Positions 30,910 to 43,103 are shown, counted from the first letter of the stretch. The stretch: DNA of 64,000 nucleotides from Symsagittifera roscoffensis (GCF_963678635.1 NC_087069.1:27332303-27396302), one strand, 5' to 3'. A program made the numbers and translations. Notes: a model not told the origin generated them from the sequence alone.

Positions 30910-31107
30910 ACAGCAATGATAAGAATCCAAACGGGAATGTTTAAAATCCTATGCATTCTGATGTGATAATTTTCTTGATGGTTAACTTCAGAAGTTAAGT
31001 TTCAGAAAAAATTCAATTTTTTTTGCAGTTAAAATTTCAAGTTTGATTAATAAAGCTAACTATTGCACGTAAACAAAAAAACTCTCAGACAAATATGTCA
31101 AATTTTT

Positions 31108-31470
31108 AACAACAAATGTTAGCCCCGTTGTCAGCGAGGACGCTAAAATGTGTTTAAAAAATTTTTATGTTTGTTTATTTAAGAGAGGTAGTGGACGTAA
31201 GCAAAAAATTAATCATACAAATAGGTCAATGGTGCAACAACAGATGTTCCTCCCCCCCGTGGTGAGTGAGAACGCTGAAGTAAGTATGCGAATTTCATGC
31301 TTGTTTAATTAAGCGAGATAGGGAACGTAAAACAAAAGTTTCTCGTACAATTCACTCAAAAATGCAACTCCAGATGTTAAACCCCCACGGTGAGCAGGGA
31401 CGCCGATTGCCGTGAACAAATTTTCTCGAAATATCACTTTCGTTTTCTTAAGCGTGAGAAACAATTAGTG
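31108..31470. repeat. Subterminal tandem repeats, three diverged units of about 130 bp, copy 1
   Basis: Units begin near 31108, 31236 and 31366. Each has ACAACA(A/G)ATGTT or a variant, a CCCC(C)GT(G/T)GT block, GACGC or AACGC, and later TTTGTTTA-TT(T/A)AAG. The fourth partial unit ends near 31490. They lie just inside the terminal repeat. The stretch 31490-31930 shows no gene. Confidence 0.8.
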
Positions 31471-31934
31471 TAACAGGTGGCAACAACAGAAAAATTTTGA
31501 AATTCCTTTGCTCAGTTGTAAAACTAGAAACTGGTTGCCAGTTGAATTTTAAATTTTTCATTTTCCACTTCTTACATCACCATCTTTATTCACCGCAATA
31601 TCGCATTTTTCTTTTTTTTTCAATTATCAAATCACACCAGAAATCTTCAGAAGTTAACTCTGACAAAAATAATAAAAAATATTTATTATGTGGATCTTGG
31701 ATATTCATTGTGTATACATCTTTCCCTTTGAATAAATTATTTTTCAGAAAAATTAATGTTCAAGCAAACAAGAATTATCTAGAAAAACTTCCTATTCAGA
31801 CTTATGGTTATACTTAATCACATTCAGTTTACTTTTTTTAGATTGATTTAGTGCTCCCAGTTTAAAAAATTAAAAAGAAGAGATGCTGAATGCATTGCGT
31901 AAAAACAACACAAATTATTAGCTTTTTCAAGTTT

Positions 31935-32230
31935 TTGAAGACGTTTTTGCTTTATGAGGATAAAAGCCAATGGTTTTAAAAGCCATTATATTGTTAAAAT
32001 AAACTTCGCAATTGCAGTATGTAGTAGGTTGTGTTTATAGGTTAAGTAGGTTTCTGGTTCCTCATCTGATTCATACTCTTGTTTTGCTTTATGTACCAAT
32101 TTTTCTTTTTGAAAAGCTTCAAACAATCTTCCTTTGAATAATTGAAGCTTCAAACTGATGTGGGTATCATGCATATCCAAACAAAGGTAACGGTCGTCTC
32201 AAATTCAAACTCAAAACTGCTTTAATTTAG
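31935..32230 (-). pseudogene. Fragment of penton-like minor capsid gene (N-terminal part), copy 1
   Basis: Minus-strand frames encode a stretch with KGRLFEAF, an acidic ESDEEPETYLTY region and, after a frameshift, CEVYFNN. This corresponds to the N-terminal part of the penton-like gene at 33200-34400, of which it is a diverged second copy (KGRLFDAF there). It is broken by stops. It lies downstream of the pVI-like remnant, so it is an internal rearrangement of the Maverick. Confidence 0.6.
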
Positions 32231-32294
32231 AGAATTACTGGGAAAAAATTCTTGTGGGTAAGATGACAAAAATGTTTCCTAGAATGGGAATTCA

Positions 32295-32640
32295 TCAAAA
32301 AGAAGAATTTGTACACGCTCTGTCCGAAAAATGAATACTCAGTTTTTTTTTGTTAAAAACGTCTTTGCTAGAGCGACTGGTTTTCGATCTAATTTTTCGA
32401 GAAACGGTTCTTCTAGTTCTATTTGGCTTTTTTTTGTCCACTAACGACTTCTCCAAACTCTGGTGCTGCAGTTTTAAATAAATCTGCTCCAAATTTTGTT
32501 TGCAGCTGGGACTATGTTTTTTTAATAATGGGTATTGCAGTTGTCCCAAGTTTTCGTGCAAGAGCTCCAAAACTTCTTACACGCTATCTTGTATGTCTAG
32601 AAAAAACAGGAAAAAAATCTGAATTTTGATCAACCATTTC
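32295..32640 (-). pseudogene. pVI-like / basic core protein remnant, copy 1
   Basis: The minus strand reads VRSFGALARKLGTTAIPIIKK before a frame change, then a Lys/Arg/Ser-rich tail (about 32295-32480). A short amphipathic or hydrophobic head followed by a basic tail is the pattern of Maverick and adenovirus pVI/pX-type minor capsid proteins. I rely on pattern, so the assignment is tentative. No single frame covers the whole. The downstream stretch 32641-32828 (minus) includes GAHWIK in one frame, faintly like a cysteine protease active-site context, but this is too weak to call. Confidence 0.45.
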
Positions 32641-33199
32641 GTTCGAAGTGTATTTCAAAGAACCACCAAAGAAGTAAAATTTTGTCCAATCAAACAATCT
32701 TGATCCAATGTGCTCCTCTATTATTGCTTGGATCTGAAGCACTTATTGCAAAAGAGTAGTTTGTTAGTTGACGAGCTTTATCAGAGGTATAAGATCCAAT
32801 ATACCTGAATCTTAGATCAGGAACTCTTTCAATATCTTGCAAAAGTGAAAAAATATCCATATTTCCAATTGTTTGTTGATTTACATCTAAAAATAAAGAA
32901 ATTGATAGCTTGATAGTGCAATTTAGGATGAAAAACTAGGATTGATGACTTATACAAAATTTTGCGCTGAATCAACAAAGTCCCATACACAAGTCTTATG
33001 TACTGGACGACGCTTATTGAACACTGTTTTACATCTTGGTTGTAAAAATATCTCGATTTTTCAATTAGGCAACATTCATTGTCGAGTTTTTTTGAAGATT
33101 TAAGTCTGAAGAAAAACAAAATAGATAGAACAGAGACAATGATAATAGAAAGTACCGAAAAACTACAAATTTTTAAAGGAACTGAAAAATCAAAAAAAA

Positions 33200-34400
33200 A
33201 TTGCGTTTGTTCCAATTTTGTCAATTTGAACAATCGATAGTCTTTCCTTCAAGACCATCATTTCCGTTACTTGGTCCAAGGGAATGTGGTAATACTTTTC
33301 TAATCTCAACTTTTCTCCACTGAAGTCTGGATAATAAAGCTGTTCAGCTGCATCCTGTAGTGAAGTCAAGTCAAAAACAAGAGTATAGTGATTTGAAAAA
33401 ATTCCATAGGAAGAGCTGGAAAATCATCGTCAAACTGAATTGTTTTCCTTGTTGTAACAAAAAGGCGTAAAGGAGAACTGGTGTCTACTGAAACAATTGC
33501 TCTTCCACCCAGAAAAATTCTCAGCTCTCTCAAATTAAAATGTTAATAGTTGAAGGACTTTTATGAACAGATCCCGCAACAGCTGAGTTGGTATTCACTG
33601 CAACAGCTCTTATTCTTATTGGAGATTTTTTGAAAAGCTTTATCCCGAATATACTGGTTTTGACAAGATGGAACGACAAAATTCTTGCTATAGTTTTCAT
33701 GTAAATGTAATGAGCGGGCCCCCTTTCCAGATTCTATTGCAAGTATTGATGATTAGGTTCAGCTAATAAAATTCTTCTAGTACACAGTGAACATTCAACA
33801 GTTCTCAGACTAATGAATGGATTATCTAGCAGCATGTGAAAGTAGGACTAGCTCAAATTATTTTAATTCGAAATTTGATTTTTGGTAGTAATAGTTTTTC
33901 ACAACTGAACAAATCAATAACAAGCCTCCCTTAGAGTGATTAAGTTATCCCTGTTCCTAAAGAGTTTGCTCTATTAATGAACGGATACATATCAACAACA
34001 AGCAAGTAATCATTTATTCTTCTTTGAAAACGTGTTGAATTCGTTCAATATTTGTGCATTTTGAGGATTTATTCCATTGGCGTTGTAAGACCTTGTTTTG
34101 TTAAAATAAACTTCAAAAACGGAAAATAGAGAATGTAGTAGGTTGTTTACATAGGTTAAGTAAGGTTTTGATTCCTCACCTGAGTCATTCCCTGATTTTG
34201 CTTTATGTTCCGATTTTTTTTGAAAGCGTCAAACAACCTTCCTTTGAATAAATTAGGCTTCAAACAGAGGTGGTTATGACGCATATCCAAATAAAGGTTA
34301 CGGTGCGTCTCAAATTCAAACTCAATACTGCTTTCATATAGAGAAGTACTGGGAAAAACTTTTTGTGTGTAAAATGACATAATTGTTTCCAAAACCGGGA
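33200..34400 (-). pseudogene. Maverick penton-like minor capsid protein, degenerate, copy 1
   Basis: Across three minus-strand frames a single protein can be followed from FEFETH and KGRLFDAF (34400-34180) through CTRRILLAEP (about 33770), an LRELRIFLGGRAIVS stretch (about 33530) and LQDAAEQLYYPDFSGEKL (about 33340), to VTEMMVLKERL and IDKIGTNAI (about 33200). This order matches the capsid-associated protein family that I know from Mavericks as F54H12.2-like, thought to be the penton homologue. At least six frameshifts or stops break it. A hydrophobic frame just downstream (32829-33233) may be the next gene, but is not recognised. Confidence 0.65.
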
Positions 34401-36010
34401 TTTCATAAAAAAAATTCTACAAGCTCCGTATCGAAAACGGCATAATTTTCCCCTTGTAGGATTTTTGGAACACAGACAATTTACCAATTCTTCTTTGATT
34501 TTTTGAAAATTCAAATTAATTGGAACTGGTGTCTTTTGTTGATTACATTTTGAGTAGAATAAAAAACTGATGAGAAGAAATGAGAGAAAAGTTTTGGAGA
34601 TTAAAAGAAAAAAGGGACTAAATAGTATGAGTCATCATGATTTTTATAGATGAATCTAGTACCAAACATGGAATTTTTGTATACGTTTTCTAAAAATGGG
34701 AATTGTGTACGCGTTAGTGCTCCTGTTTAAATCAGAATTCTGAACAAAAAACTGCTTTTCCAGATTGTCCAAAAACCACTCTTCCAAAAACTATTCTAAC
34801 CAAAACCATTCTTCCAAACCGCTGTTCCCAGTTCTCATTCAGATTACTGTAAAAAATTGTTTTTTTTTCGTATCCAATGAATTTTACAAAAAATATAATA
34901 TAACCCAATATTTTTGTGTGTCTACCCATAGTTCCTATTGTTCTCTTGAAATGTAAATTCCAGATACTTCTGTTTGGTTCATCTTTCGATCAAATCTTAC
35001 AACGATTGGGTAAATTGCATTTCTCTTATCAAATTATCGATTGTCTTTACACTCTCTACAAACACAGAATTTATTCAAAAAAAAGTTTCATCAACTGGCC
35101 AAGTTTTACACCAACTAAATTGGGCTGCTGTTCATCACAATTTGGTATGAAAAAAAGCAGAAAGACGTCCAAGTATTGCAAAAAAAATGTCTGTTGCGCA
35201 AAATTTTTAAACGTTCTTAATTTTGTTCTAACCAGAAACTGGCTTCCACACAAACTATTGGTTCAGCATTTCAGGAAAAAGTTCGTGCAGTACAAAACTC
35301 AAAATATGAACCTAAATTGTTTCAAAAAATTGATTTTTTAATTGATGATTATGGATTTATAAAAGGTGATCCTGTCAATTTTTCAATGAAAAAATTATAA
35401 AACATTTGATAATCTATCTAGTTTCTCTCGAATTTTTCCAAAAAGTATAAAAAGAAGGAAAAATTGGCACAGTTATTTAATGAATATGCTAAAGTCTCCT
35501 CAGATTTATAAGCAGAGTGCAATGTTTTCCTCTGATTTTCACTAAATTGCAAAAAAAATTCAATTTTTTTTAGGTTACAAAATTTTTTTCACTTTTTTCA
35601 ACAAAATGAGAAAACTGATTCATTTTTTTGTCGAAAGGATAAAAGTGTTTAATTTTTTTAACTGCTACATTTGTTTCACTTTTTTCTAGAAAAGGCTAAA
35701 AATGTTTCAATTTGTTTGTTAAGATGCGGAAAGTGTTTCAATTTTTTTGACAAAACGCAAAAAAAAATGATGAAAAATTTGTATTTTTCTGAAACTTTTT
35801 GTTGTTTTCTCTAACAGTTGTTCAAAAGTTTCTTGATACGTGGTTAAACGTTGTATCGCTTTTTCATACTGTGTTATAATTGATTCGAATGTTTTGGTGT
35901 GCTTTACACTGAATTACTCATCTATTTTTAAAGGTGAAAAGAATTTGATAAGAGATAATAATTACAAAAAAAATGAAATAAATATCAAGCAACAACTATT
36001 TACAAAAAAT
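34401..36010. other. Maverick interior without a recognised gene, copy 1
   Basis: Several open frames occur on both strands (for example 34916-35341 on the plus strand, 141 codons), but none has a motif I know. A short plus-frame stretch near 35300-35390 (DFLIDDYGFIKGD) looks protein-like, so a decayed gene is possible. 35550-35830 is T-rich with repeated TTTTTTCA-like phrases. The copy-2 equivalent is 44305-45915. Confidence 0.4.
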
Positions 36011-36016
36011 TATTAT

Positions 36017-36436
36017 TCAAAGAGCTGTTGAGATTTCTAGAGGTTCTCTATAGAACGCAGAGCTGGTCGAGGTTTCATCGCTGATGGTTTGCTGCGGTGG
36101 GGTATTTTGAGGGACTGTTTCAAAGAACCCGTCATGTTCGTCTATTGCGATGGGGTTTTCGGCTGATCCCGTCACCTGCATCCAAGGAAAGGAGAAGTCG
36201 CTGAATGGTTGAGCAAAATATCTAATATCAGGAACTTCGGGGTAGTTCATTCCCACGTAGCTCAGACACTTCTTCCACCATTTGCATTGTTCAAAGTTGG
36301 TTCTCTGTGATAGGGAACTTGCGATATATGATGATCGTTGAAATCCCTTCGCATCGCCTCCACCATGTGCCAGACTTGGATTGGGAAGTCTATTCGGGCC
36401 AAAACACTCCAGATACTGTTTCTCGCACTTGAATTT
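36017..36436 (-). CDS. Intact 139-codon open frame in the Maverick, unrecognised, copy 1
   Basis: Open from a TAG near 36437 to the TGA at 36017. There is no early ATG: the first good candidate is Met at 36250, and the frame above it is coding-like. The N-terminal half holds KCEKQYLECFGPNR, HGGGDAKGFQRSS and CKWWKKC. The C-terminal half is acidic and Ser/Thr/Pro-rich. It is the only stretch in the unit with a clean, higher-GC, protein-like frame. An upstream exon is likely. It may be the C-terminal part of a larger Maverick protein. No family is recognised. Confidence 0.5.
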   Translation of the reverse strand, partial: KFKCEKQYLECFGPNRLPNPSLAHGGGDAKGFQRSSYIASSLSQRTNFEQCKWWKKCLSYVGMNYPEVPDIRYFAQPFSDFSFPWMQVTGSAENPIAIDEHDGFFETVPQNTPPQQTISDETSTSSAFYREPLEISTAL

Positions 36437-36889
36437 GTACTAGATCAGGCGAAAAATCTACCGAGTACGAAAGGTGCTGTTTTGAACTGGGAAGATGCTT
36501 TTGAGCAATAACTTGAGCGAAAGATACATAGTAAAAAGAAGAATAAAAAGTGATTTAGAGCTGAGAGGAGGCAGTTGACATTAACTGGGGTAAAAATGAA
36601 ATGTTTAGAACTGAGAGAGGAGGTAGTTGACGGTTGTAAGGTTGAAAATATAATGATTTTAAGTTAGGAGTGAGGAATACATTCAACTCAAATGTGTGGG
36701 TTTAACCAATCAGAACTGATTTTCACTGTTTGGTCTGTAATCGTTTCGACTCAGATTTCATCTCCTGTTCAAGGAAAAAATATATGATAGTCTCCAATCA
36801 GAAATTTTGTTCAATTTTAGGATCTTTTGAGACCTTGTAGTTTCCAATCACAAAAATTGTTCAATTTTGTTCTGGTGGTCGTATACAAT

Positions 36890-37180
36890 TAGAGAAAGAT
36901 ACTTAGTAAAATTGAGAGATACTATACTACAGGAACACACAAAAAAAATGATTGCTTCACTGCTGATGGTGATTGCAACCATTGTAAGACTATTTTTGAA
37001 GCGATGGATTGTTATTTTCAATTTTGTCTTTGTCAAGAAGCTAGACCTAGCTTCACTGATGATGATATCAAACGAGGAACTAAAAAAGAGAATTGGATGA
37101 GGTTCGAGAAAAAAGTTACTCCATAGAAGAAATATGGGAGTTGGGATCAAATTAAAATTAACGTAGCCGTAAAAAGTTAG
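36890..37180 (+). pseudogene. Extra internal copy of a pPolB segment, copy 1
   Basis: Diverged duplicate of 39960-40210. The stretch from AAATTGAGAGATACTATACTACAGG onward is shared, as is the reading DCNHCKTIFEAM with CQEARPSFTD. It lies ahead of the main pPolB gene. It may be a remnant of another Maverick or an internal duplication. From 37181 to 37676 no gene is seen. Confidence 0.7.
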
Positions 37181-37676
37181 GTTACTTAGTCGGATAAATT
37201 AATTTTTCTCATTGAAAACGTCCAGAAAAATATGAAAAAGTAACACTGCACAACAATTTCATCAATAAGAAAATCCATTGGATTTTTTTTTCTTCCTTCT
37301 TGTAAAATAACTCGCAAAATTGAAATGATTTTTGGTAGACAAATTCGAAATGATGACTTTTTTTAGAAAAAAATACAAACAAATTAGTTTTATGAACTGC
37401 TGGACTCTTTTTGAAAATAGTGTTACAAAAACAATACTCAATTCTGATTGGTTGGTTTTGCCTAAGGAACAGCAACTAAAACTTATTTCTTTCTGACTTT
37501 CTTTTACCTTAAAAACAATTGCTCTATTTTTTGTATAACAACATGAAAAAATTTTCAATTGTTTTCAACAATTAGGTAAGTATAAATAATCTATTATCTT
37601 TTTTGAGTCATTTCAAATATCTCAATTTCGAATTTTCTTTTTTTATTCTGGTACATGCTAAGTCTCGCACTTTCAG

Positions 37677-40600
37677 ATGTCAGCACTCAACAGGAATGAG
37701 AAAGTGAAATGTGAGGACTGTGGTAAAGAGTACAGGAGAGCCAATGCGGCTCAACATTGCAAGAGTTGCATGCGATGAGTCATTTCTTGTCCAGAATGTA
37801 TTTTTTTACTTACAACCAGTAAGAAATGAGTTTACATACGAACCAAAAGCACTTAAAGTCAACCCCAAAATCAAAAAAGTGTATATTGTGTGAGAAAAAA
37901 ATTCCGAGATATTATTCACTTCATTAACATTGTAGAAAAGATCACGGGTTAAAAGAGAGGAAAATGAGTGATTCTGTTGCTGATTTGAATGAAATCTTTA
38001 AAAACGAAGATTTCACGAGAAGAAGCTACGAGATGAGTTTAATGACTGCCAACACTTCTTAACGGATACTGAGATGGAAAATGGACGTCGGAAGATGTTC
38101 AGTTTTCAATTTTGATCCCGATCTAGTTCATCAGAAACTGGATCAAGTCTTTCAAAATCATGATTGCGCAGCAAAATTTGCCTTGGAACTTGTGTTATGT
38201 AATATAGAAATAGAGGTGAAAATCGTTACTTTTGCGCTCATGAAAATAACACACACTTTGATAAACCTATGCTGCTTTGTGCTAAAGCAGAATTGACGAC
38301 TATACAGAACAAAGTCAAGAAACAAAGTATCCTTGAATTCTGTAGACAAGAGAGACAAAATACGAAATGGCGATTCAAGCTGATCACTAATTAAAAACTC
38401 TTGGCACCTTACTTAAAAAGATAACCATGGAGTGTCCAGATTCAGTGATTCTCCAACCGCTTCTGAGTAATCATCAAGTAAAATGTTTGACTTCAGATCC
38501 GAGAAAGCAACCCTAAAATGACTGTTTGTGTTTTTTTCGAGATCTTGCAATTCGTTTGCTTGGAACAACTATTCTTGGATTATCCACCTCCAAGATCTTT
38601 ACTGTTTTTCTTAAAAAATCAATATGTTATCCGGAACAGTTTCTTGGAGTTTTAATGGATAATCTGCATATAGTTGAAGAAAAAGATCTTTATCTACAAT
38701 ATCGACATTGAAGAAAGAGATTTTGTAAGGGAATTAACTCGGAGAACTATCGGTAAATACTAGAATGTAGTAAAGCTTCTACGGTACAACAATCACATTA
38801 TTTACTTCAATAATTTTGACATCTTCATCAAATAATTACGCAAGATCCACAATCCCTTTTTTTGAACTAGTTTCAAATTTGGGATTGTTGGCGGGAAAAA
38901 ATAAAGCGGAGAATTAATAAAAATTCTGGAAAAGGAAAATAACTACAAAAAGCGGCTTCACATAAAATTCAGCATTCTTAATGAGCGATGTAGTTTCGAA
39001 AAAGTGAAGCAAGAGAGTACGAAGACGCATAAAACGAGGATGAGGAAGAAGAAACAGACGCATCCACCCACTTTCTCAGGACACAGAAAAATCAATTGAT
39101 TGTATTTATGCAACATCCAGAAAGATACACCAATACTCTACCAGTGTTTGAATTCAACAGTGGCCGGTATGAATGATATACTTTAATCATACATCATCCT
39201 CTACCTTATCAACGTATAGGAAATTGAACCTTCAGTCGTCAAGAAAACGAACAAATTGTTTTATTCAAGTTTGTAGACATTTAACTTCTGGACGTTTGAA
39301 AATTTTTGGGTGGAACTACTATTTTACGGGTCCGCGGGACTGGAAAATTACAACTACCTAAAATCCATCTGAAAACAAGAGTAAATGTCAACAATTTGCG
39401 ATTTTCTACAGAGGTATAATAACAAAGGTAGCGTTACCACCCTTGAATCTTTGCACAAAATGATTGTTTTTCATGATGACAAAGGCATAGACATGTTGAA
39501 GCTCGACTGCACACTACCGAATCTACCGAATATCTGTCTTTACAAATCAACAGATTTTAAGTCCTACCCATTCTCCTCGAGTGATAGTGATTTGCTTGAA
39601 AAAAATACGGGAAGATATGACCGGTGGTCCGTCAATTATTTTCACAAGGAAAGCAGTAGCAAACAAGACGTTTGTTCGAAAATCAAACATTTTTTTGAAA
39701 TCAATCGTTGAGATCGATGCCAGTAACCACTAACTTCATTCCATTGTCAGGGTATGCCCACCGGCTTGTATACGAGAAGAAACAGATGTGAAGAAACAGA
39801 AGAAACAGTGAACTTCAAGGAAGAAACAGAAAAACAGATGTGAAGAAACAGAAGAAACAGTGAACTTCAATGAAGAAACAGAAAAACTCTAGGCAAGGCA
39901 AAATCCAGTTCGTACGTTTGAATGTATGGCTATGTCATATTTTCAAGCAAATCTGAATGTAAAATTGAGAGATACTATACTACAGGAACACAGAAAAAAA
40001 TGGTTGCTTCACTGCTGATGGTGATTGCAACCATTGTAAGACTATTTTTGAAGCAATGTATTGTTATTTTCAGTTTTGTCTTTGTCAAGAAGCTAGACCT
40101 AGCTTCACTGATCATGATATCAAACGAGGAACTAAAACAAAGAATTGGGTAAGGTTCGAGAAAAAGGTTACTCGATGGGATCAAATTAAAATTAACGTAG
40201 CCGTAAAAATTTATGTTAGAACTCATTTTCTTTTTCCCGTCAAAAAACCTTTTTCCTCCAAATCAAATCACTACTACAAAACATTCGAGGTGAAACAATT
40301 TTCAGCTACGTGCAAAATGATTTGAGTGTTCCAGATGAACATAAACCATGTTTTTCTAATTTCCCGCCTATTTTCAAAAATATTGATGTTACAAGAAACA
40401 ATATCGGGGAATATTTGAATATATAAGCAGAAGGAAAAAGTTTTTTGAAACAACCACAGCGAATGTTGATATCGAGCTTTAATTTACCAAGCAGAACACT
40501 TATAGCAAAACTTCTCAACTTTTAATTAGATCTTGGACTACAGTGTACAAAAGTTGATCGACTTGTACAATACACACCGCGTAAAGTGTTCAACAAATTC

Positions 40601-40704
40601 GTTCAGTCTGTTGTTGATTCTAGGCAAACCGGTGATGGAAATCCATTATCTGGTGTGGTAAAAGATTGAAATTGCTAGTAGAGAGTTCGTATGGCTATCA
40701 AATG
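37677..40704 (+). pseudogene. Zinc-finger plus protein-primed DNA polymerase B, N-terminal two thirds, copy 1
   Basis: Follows a TTTCAG acceptor. The first frame reads a C-x2-C-x11-H-x3-C finger (CEDCGKEYRRANAAQHCKSC) before TGA. A second finger-like CILCEKK...H occurs in a shifted frame near 37870. Remains of the pPolB N terminus follow: FRDLAIRLLG at 38533, then YPEQFLGVLMDNLHIVEE at about 38620. Next come DFLQRYNNKGSVTTLESL at 39397 and LDCTLPNLPNIC at 39500. A damaged motif A region (IVEIDAS) follows at about 39705, then the palm segment shared with R. Numerous stops and frameshifts make it inactive. The gene is cut at 40704, where a Maverick end follows. Confidence 0.75.
39774..39890. 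repeat. Minisatellite of GAAACAG-rich units, copy 1
   Basis: Two units of about 52 bases (GATGTGAAGAAACAGAAG..., GTGAACTTCAA(G/T)GAAG...) built from GAAGAAACAG. It sits inside the pPolB pseudogene between motif A and the Cys/His segment and replaces coding sequence there. Confidence 0.85.
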
Positions 40705-40720
40705 GCTAATAATATAGGGA

Positions 40721-40813
40721 ATAGATTTCCCATGAGTTAAGATTAGGGCTTCAGGGTTTTAGATGGTAAAGTGGTAAGTTTCGAGACAATTTTTGGCGCT
40801 CATTTTTGCCAAT
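40721..40813 (+). repeat. Maverick terminal inverted repeat, left, copy 2
   Basis: Same sequence as 30817-30909. It pairs with 51511-51604 to bound the more complete Maverick. Confidence 0.7.
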
Positions 40814-41011
40814 ACAGCAATGATAAGAATCCAAACGGGAATGTTTAAAATCCTATGCATTCTGATGTGATAATTTTCTTGATGGTTAACTTCAGAAGTT
40901 AAGTTTCAGAAAAAATTCAATTTTTTTTGCAGTTAAAATTCCAAGTTTGATTAATAAAGCTAACTATTGCACGTAAACAAAAAAACTCTCAGACAAATAT
41001 GTCAAATTTTT

Positions 41012-41374
41012 AACAACAAATGTTAGCCCCGTTGTCAGCGAGGACGCTAAAATGTGTTTAAAAAATTTTTATGTTTGTTTATTTAAGAGAGGTAGTGGAC
41101 GTAAGCAAAAAATTAATCATACAAATAGGTCAATGGTGCAACAACAGATGTTCCTCCCCCCCGTGGTGAGTGAGAACGCTGAAGTAAGTATGCGAATTTC
41201 ATGCTTGTTTAATTAAGCGAGATAGGGAACGTAAAACAAAAGTTTCTCGTACAATTCACTCAAAAATGCAACTCCAGATGTTAAACCCCCACGGTGAGCA
41301 GGGACGCCGATTGCCGTGAACAAATTTTCTCGAAATATCACTTTCGTTTTCTTAAGCGTGAGAAACAATTAGTG
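41012..41374. repeat. Subterminal tandem repeats, copy 2
   Basis: Same three diverged 130 bp units as at 31108-31470, offset by 9,904 bases. Confidence 0.8.
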
Positions 41375-41838
41375 TAACAGGTGGCAACAACAGAAAAATT
41401 TTGAAATTCCTTTGCTCAGTTGTAAAACTAGAAACTGGTTGCCAGTTGAATTTTAAATTTTTCATTTTCCACTTCTTACATCACCATCTTTATTCACCGC
41501 AATATCGCATTTTTCTTTTTTTTTCAATTATCAAATCACACCAGAAATCTTCAGAAGTTAACTCTGACAAAAATAATAAAAAATATTTATTATGTGGATC
41601 TTGGATATTCATTGTGTATACATCTTTCCCTTTGAATAAATTATTTTTCAGAAAAATTAATGTTCAAGCAAACAAGAATTATCTAGAAAAACTTCCTATT
41701 CAGACTTATGGTTATACTTAATCACATTCAGTTTACTTTTTTTAGATTGATTTAGTGCTCCCAGTTTAAAAAATTAAAAAGAAGAGATGCTGAATGCATT
41801 GCGTAAAAACAACACAAATTATTAGCTTTTTCAAGTTT

Positions 41839-42134
41839 TTGAAGACGTTTTTGCTTTATGAGGATAAAAGCCAATGGTTTTAAAAGCCATTATATTGTTA
41901 AAATAAACTTCGCAATTGCAGTATGTAGTAGGTTGTGTTTATAGGTTAAGTAGGTTTCTGGTTCCTCATCTGATTCATACTCTTGTTTTGCTTTATGTAC
42001 CAATTTTTCTTTTTGAAAAGCTTCAAACAATCTTCCTTTGAATAATTGAAGCTTCAAACTGATGTGGGTATCATGCATATCCAAACAAAGGTAACGGTCG
42101 TCTCAAATTCAAACTCAAAACTGCTTTAATTTAG
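41839..42134 (-). pseudogene. Penton-like N-terminal fragment, copy 2
   Basis: Duplicate of 31935-32230, with the same stops. Confidence 0.6.
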
Positions 42135-42198
42135 AGAATTACTGGGAAAAAATTCTTGTGGGTAAGATGACAAAAATGTTTCCTAGAATGGGAATTCA

Positions 42199-42545
42199 TC
42201 AAAAAGAAGAATTTGTACACGCTCTGTCCGAAAAATGAATACTCAGTTTTTTTTTTGTTAAAAACGTCTTTGCTAGAGCGACTGGTTTTCGATCTAATTT
42301 TTCGAGAAACGGTTCTTCTAGTTCTATTTGGCTTTTTTTTGTCCACTAACGACTTCTCCAAACTCTGGTGCTGCAGTTTTAAATAAATCTGCTCCAAATT
42401 TTGTTTGCAGCTGGGACTATGTTTTTTTAATAATGGGTATTGCAGTTGTCCCAAGTTTTCGTGCAAGAGCTCCAAAACTTCTTACACGCTATCTTGTATG
42501 TCTAGAAAAAACAGGAAAAAAATCTGAATTTTGATCAACCATTTC
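42199..42545 (-). pseudogene. pVI-like / basic core protein remnant, copy 2
   Basis: Duplicate of 32295-32640. One extra T in the T-run near 42247 changes the frame here, so the basic open frame extends further (42131-42475) than in copy 1. Confidence 0.45.
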
Positions 42546-43103
42546 GTTCGAAGTGTATTTCAAAGAACCACCAAAGAAGTAAAATTTTGTCCAATCAAAC
42601 AATCTTGATCCAATGTGCTCCTCTATTATTGCTTGGATCTGAAGCACTTATTGCAAAAGAGTAGTTTGTTAGTTGACGAGCTTTATCAGAGGTATAAGAT
42701 CCAATATACCTGAATCTTAGATCAGGAACTCTTTCAATATCTTGCAAAAGTGAAAAAATATCCATATTTCCAATTGTTTGTTGATTTACATCTAAAAATA
42801 AAGAAATTGATAGCTTGATAGTGCAATTTAGGATGAAAAACTAGGATTGATGACTTATACAAAATTTTGCGCTGAATCAACAAAGTCCCATACACAAGTC
42901 TTATGTACTGGACGACGCTTATTGAACACTGTTTTACATCTTGGTTGTAAAAATATCTCGATTTTTCAATTAGGCAACATTCATTGTCGAGTTTTTTTGA
43001 AGATTTAAGTCTGAAGAAAAACAAAATAGATAGAACAGAGACAATGATAATAGAAAGTACCGAAAAACTACAAATTTTTAAAGGAACTGAAAAATCAAAA
43101 AAA

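Larger units (their letters stand above)
30801..40704. mobile_element. Maverick/Polinton remnant, copy 1 (right end missing)
   Basis: Begins with a terminal inverted repeat at about 30817. It contains subterminal repeats, capsid-gene remains on the minus strand and zinc-finger plus pPolB on the plus strand. At 40704 it is cut in the pPolB gene and joins copy 2. The gene content (protein-primed PolB, penton-like and pVI-like proteins) is diagnostic of Mavericks. Integrase, packaging ATPase and a recognisable protease were not found, so the element is decayed as well as truncated. Confidence 0.8.

Noticed and set aside
31497-31817. 106-codon plus frame in both Maverick units
   Set aside because: Phe/Leu/Ile-rich reading of AT-rich DNA with no motif. 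Its conservation is explained by the recent 9.9 kb duplication.
32641-32828. Maverick cysteine protease suggested by GAHWIK on the minus strand
   Set aside because: Only one short motif, with no clear Asp/Gln/Cys partners in frame. Left as unassigned.
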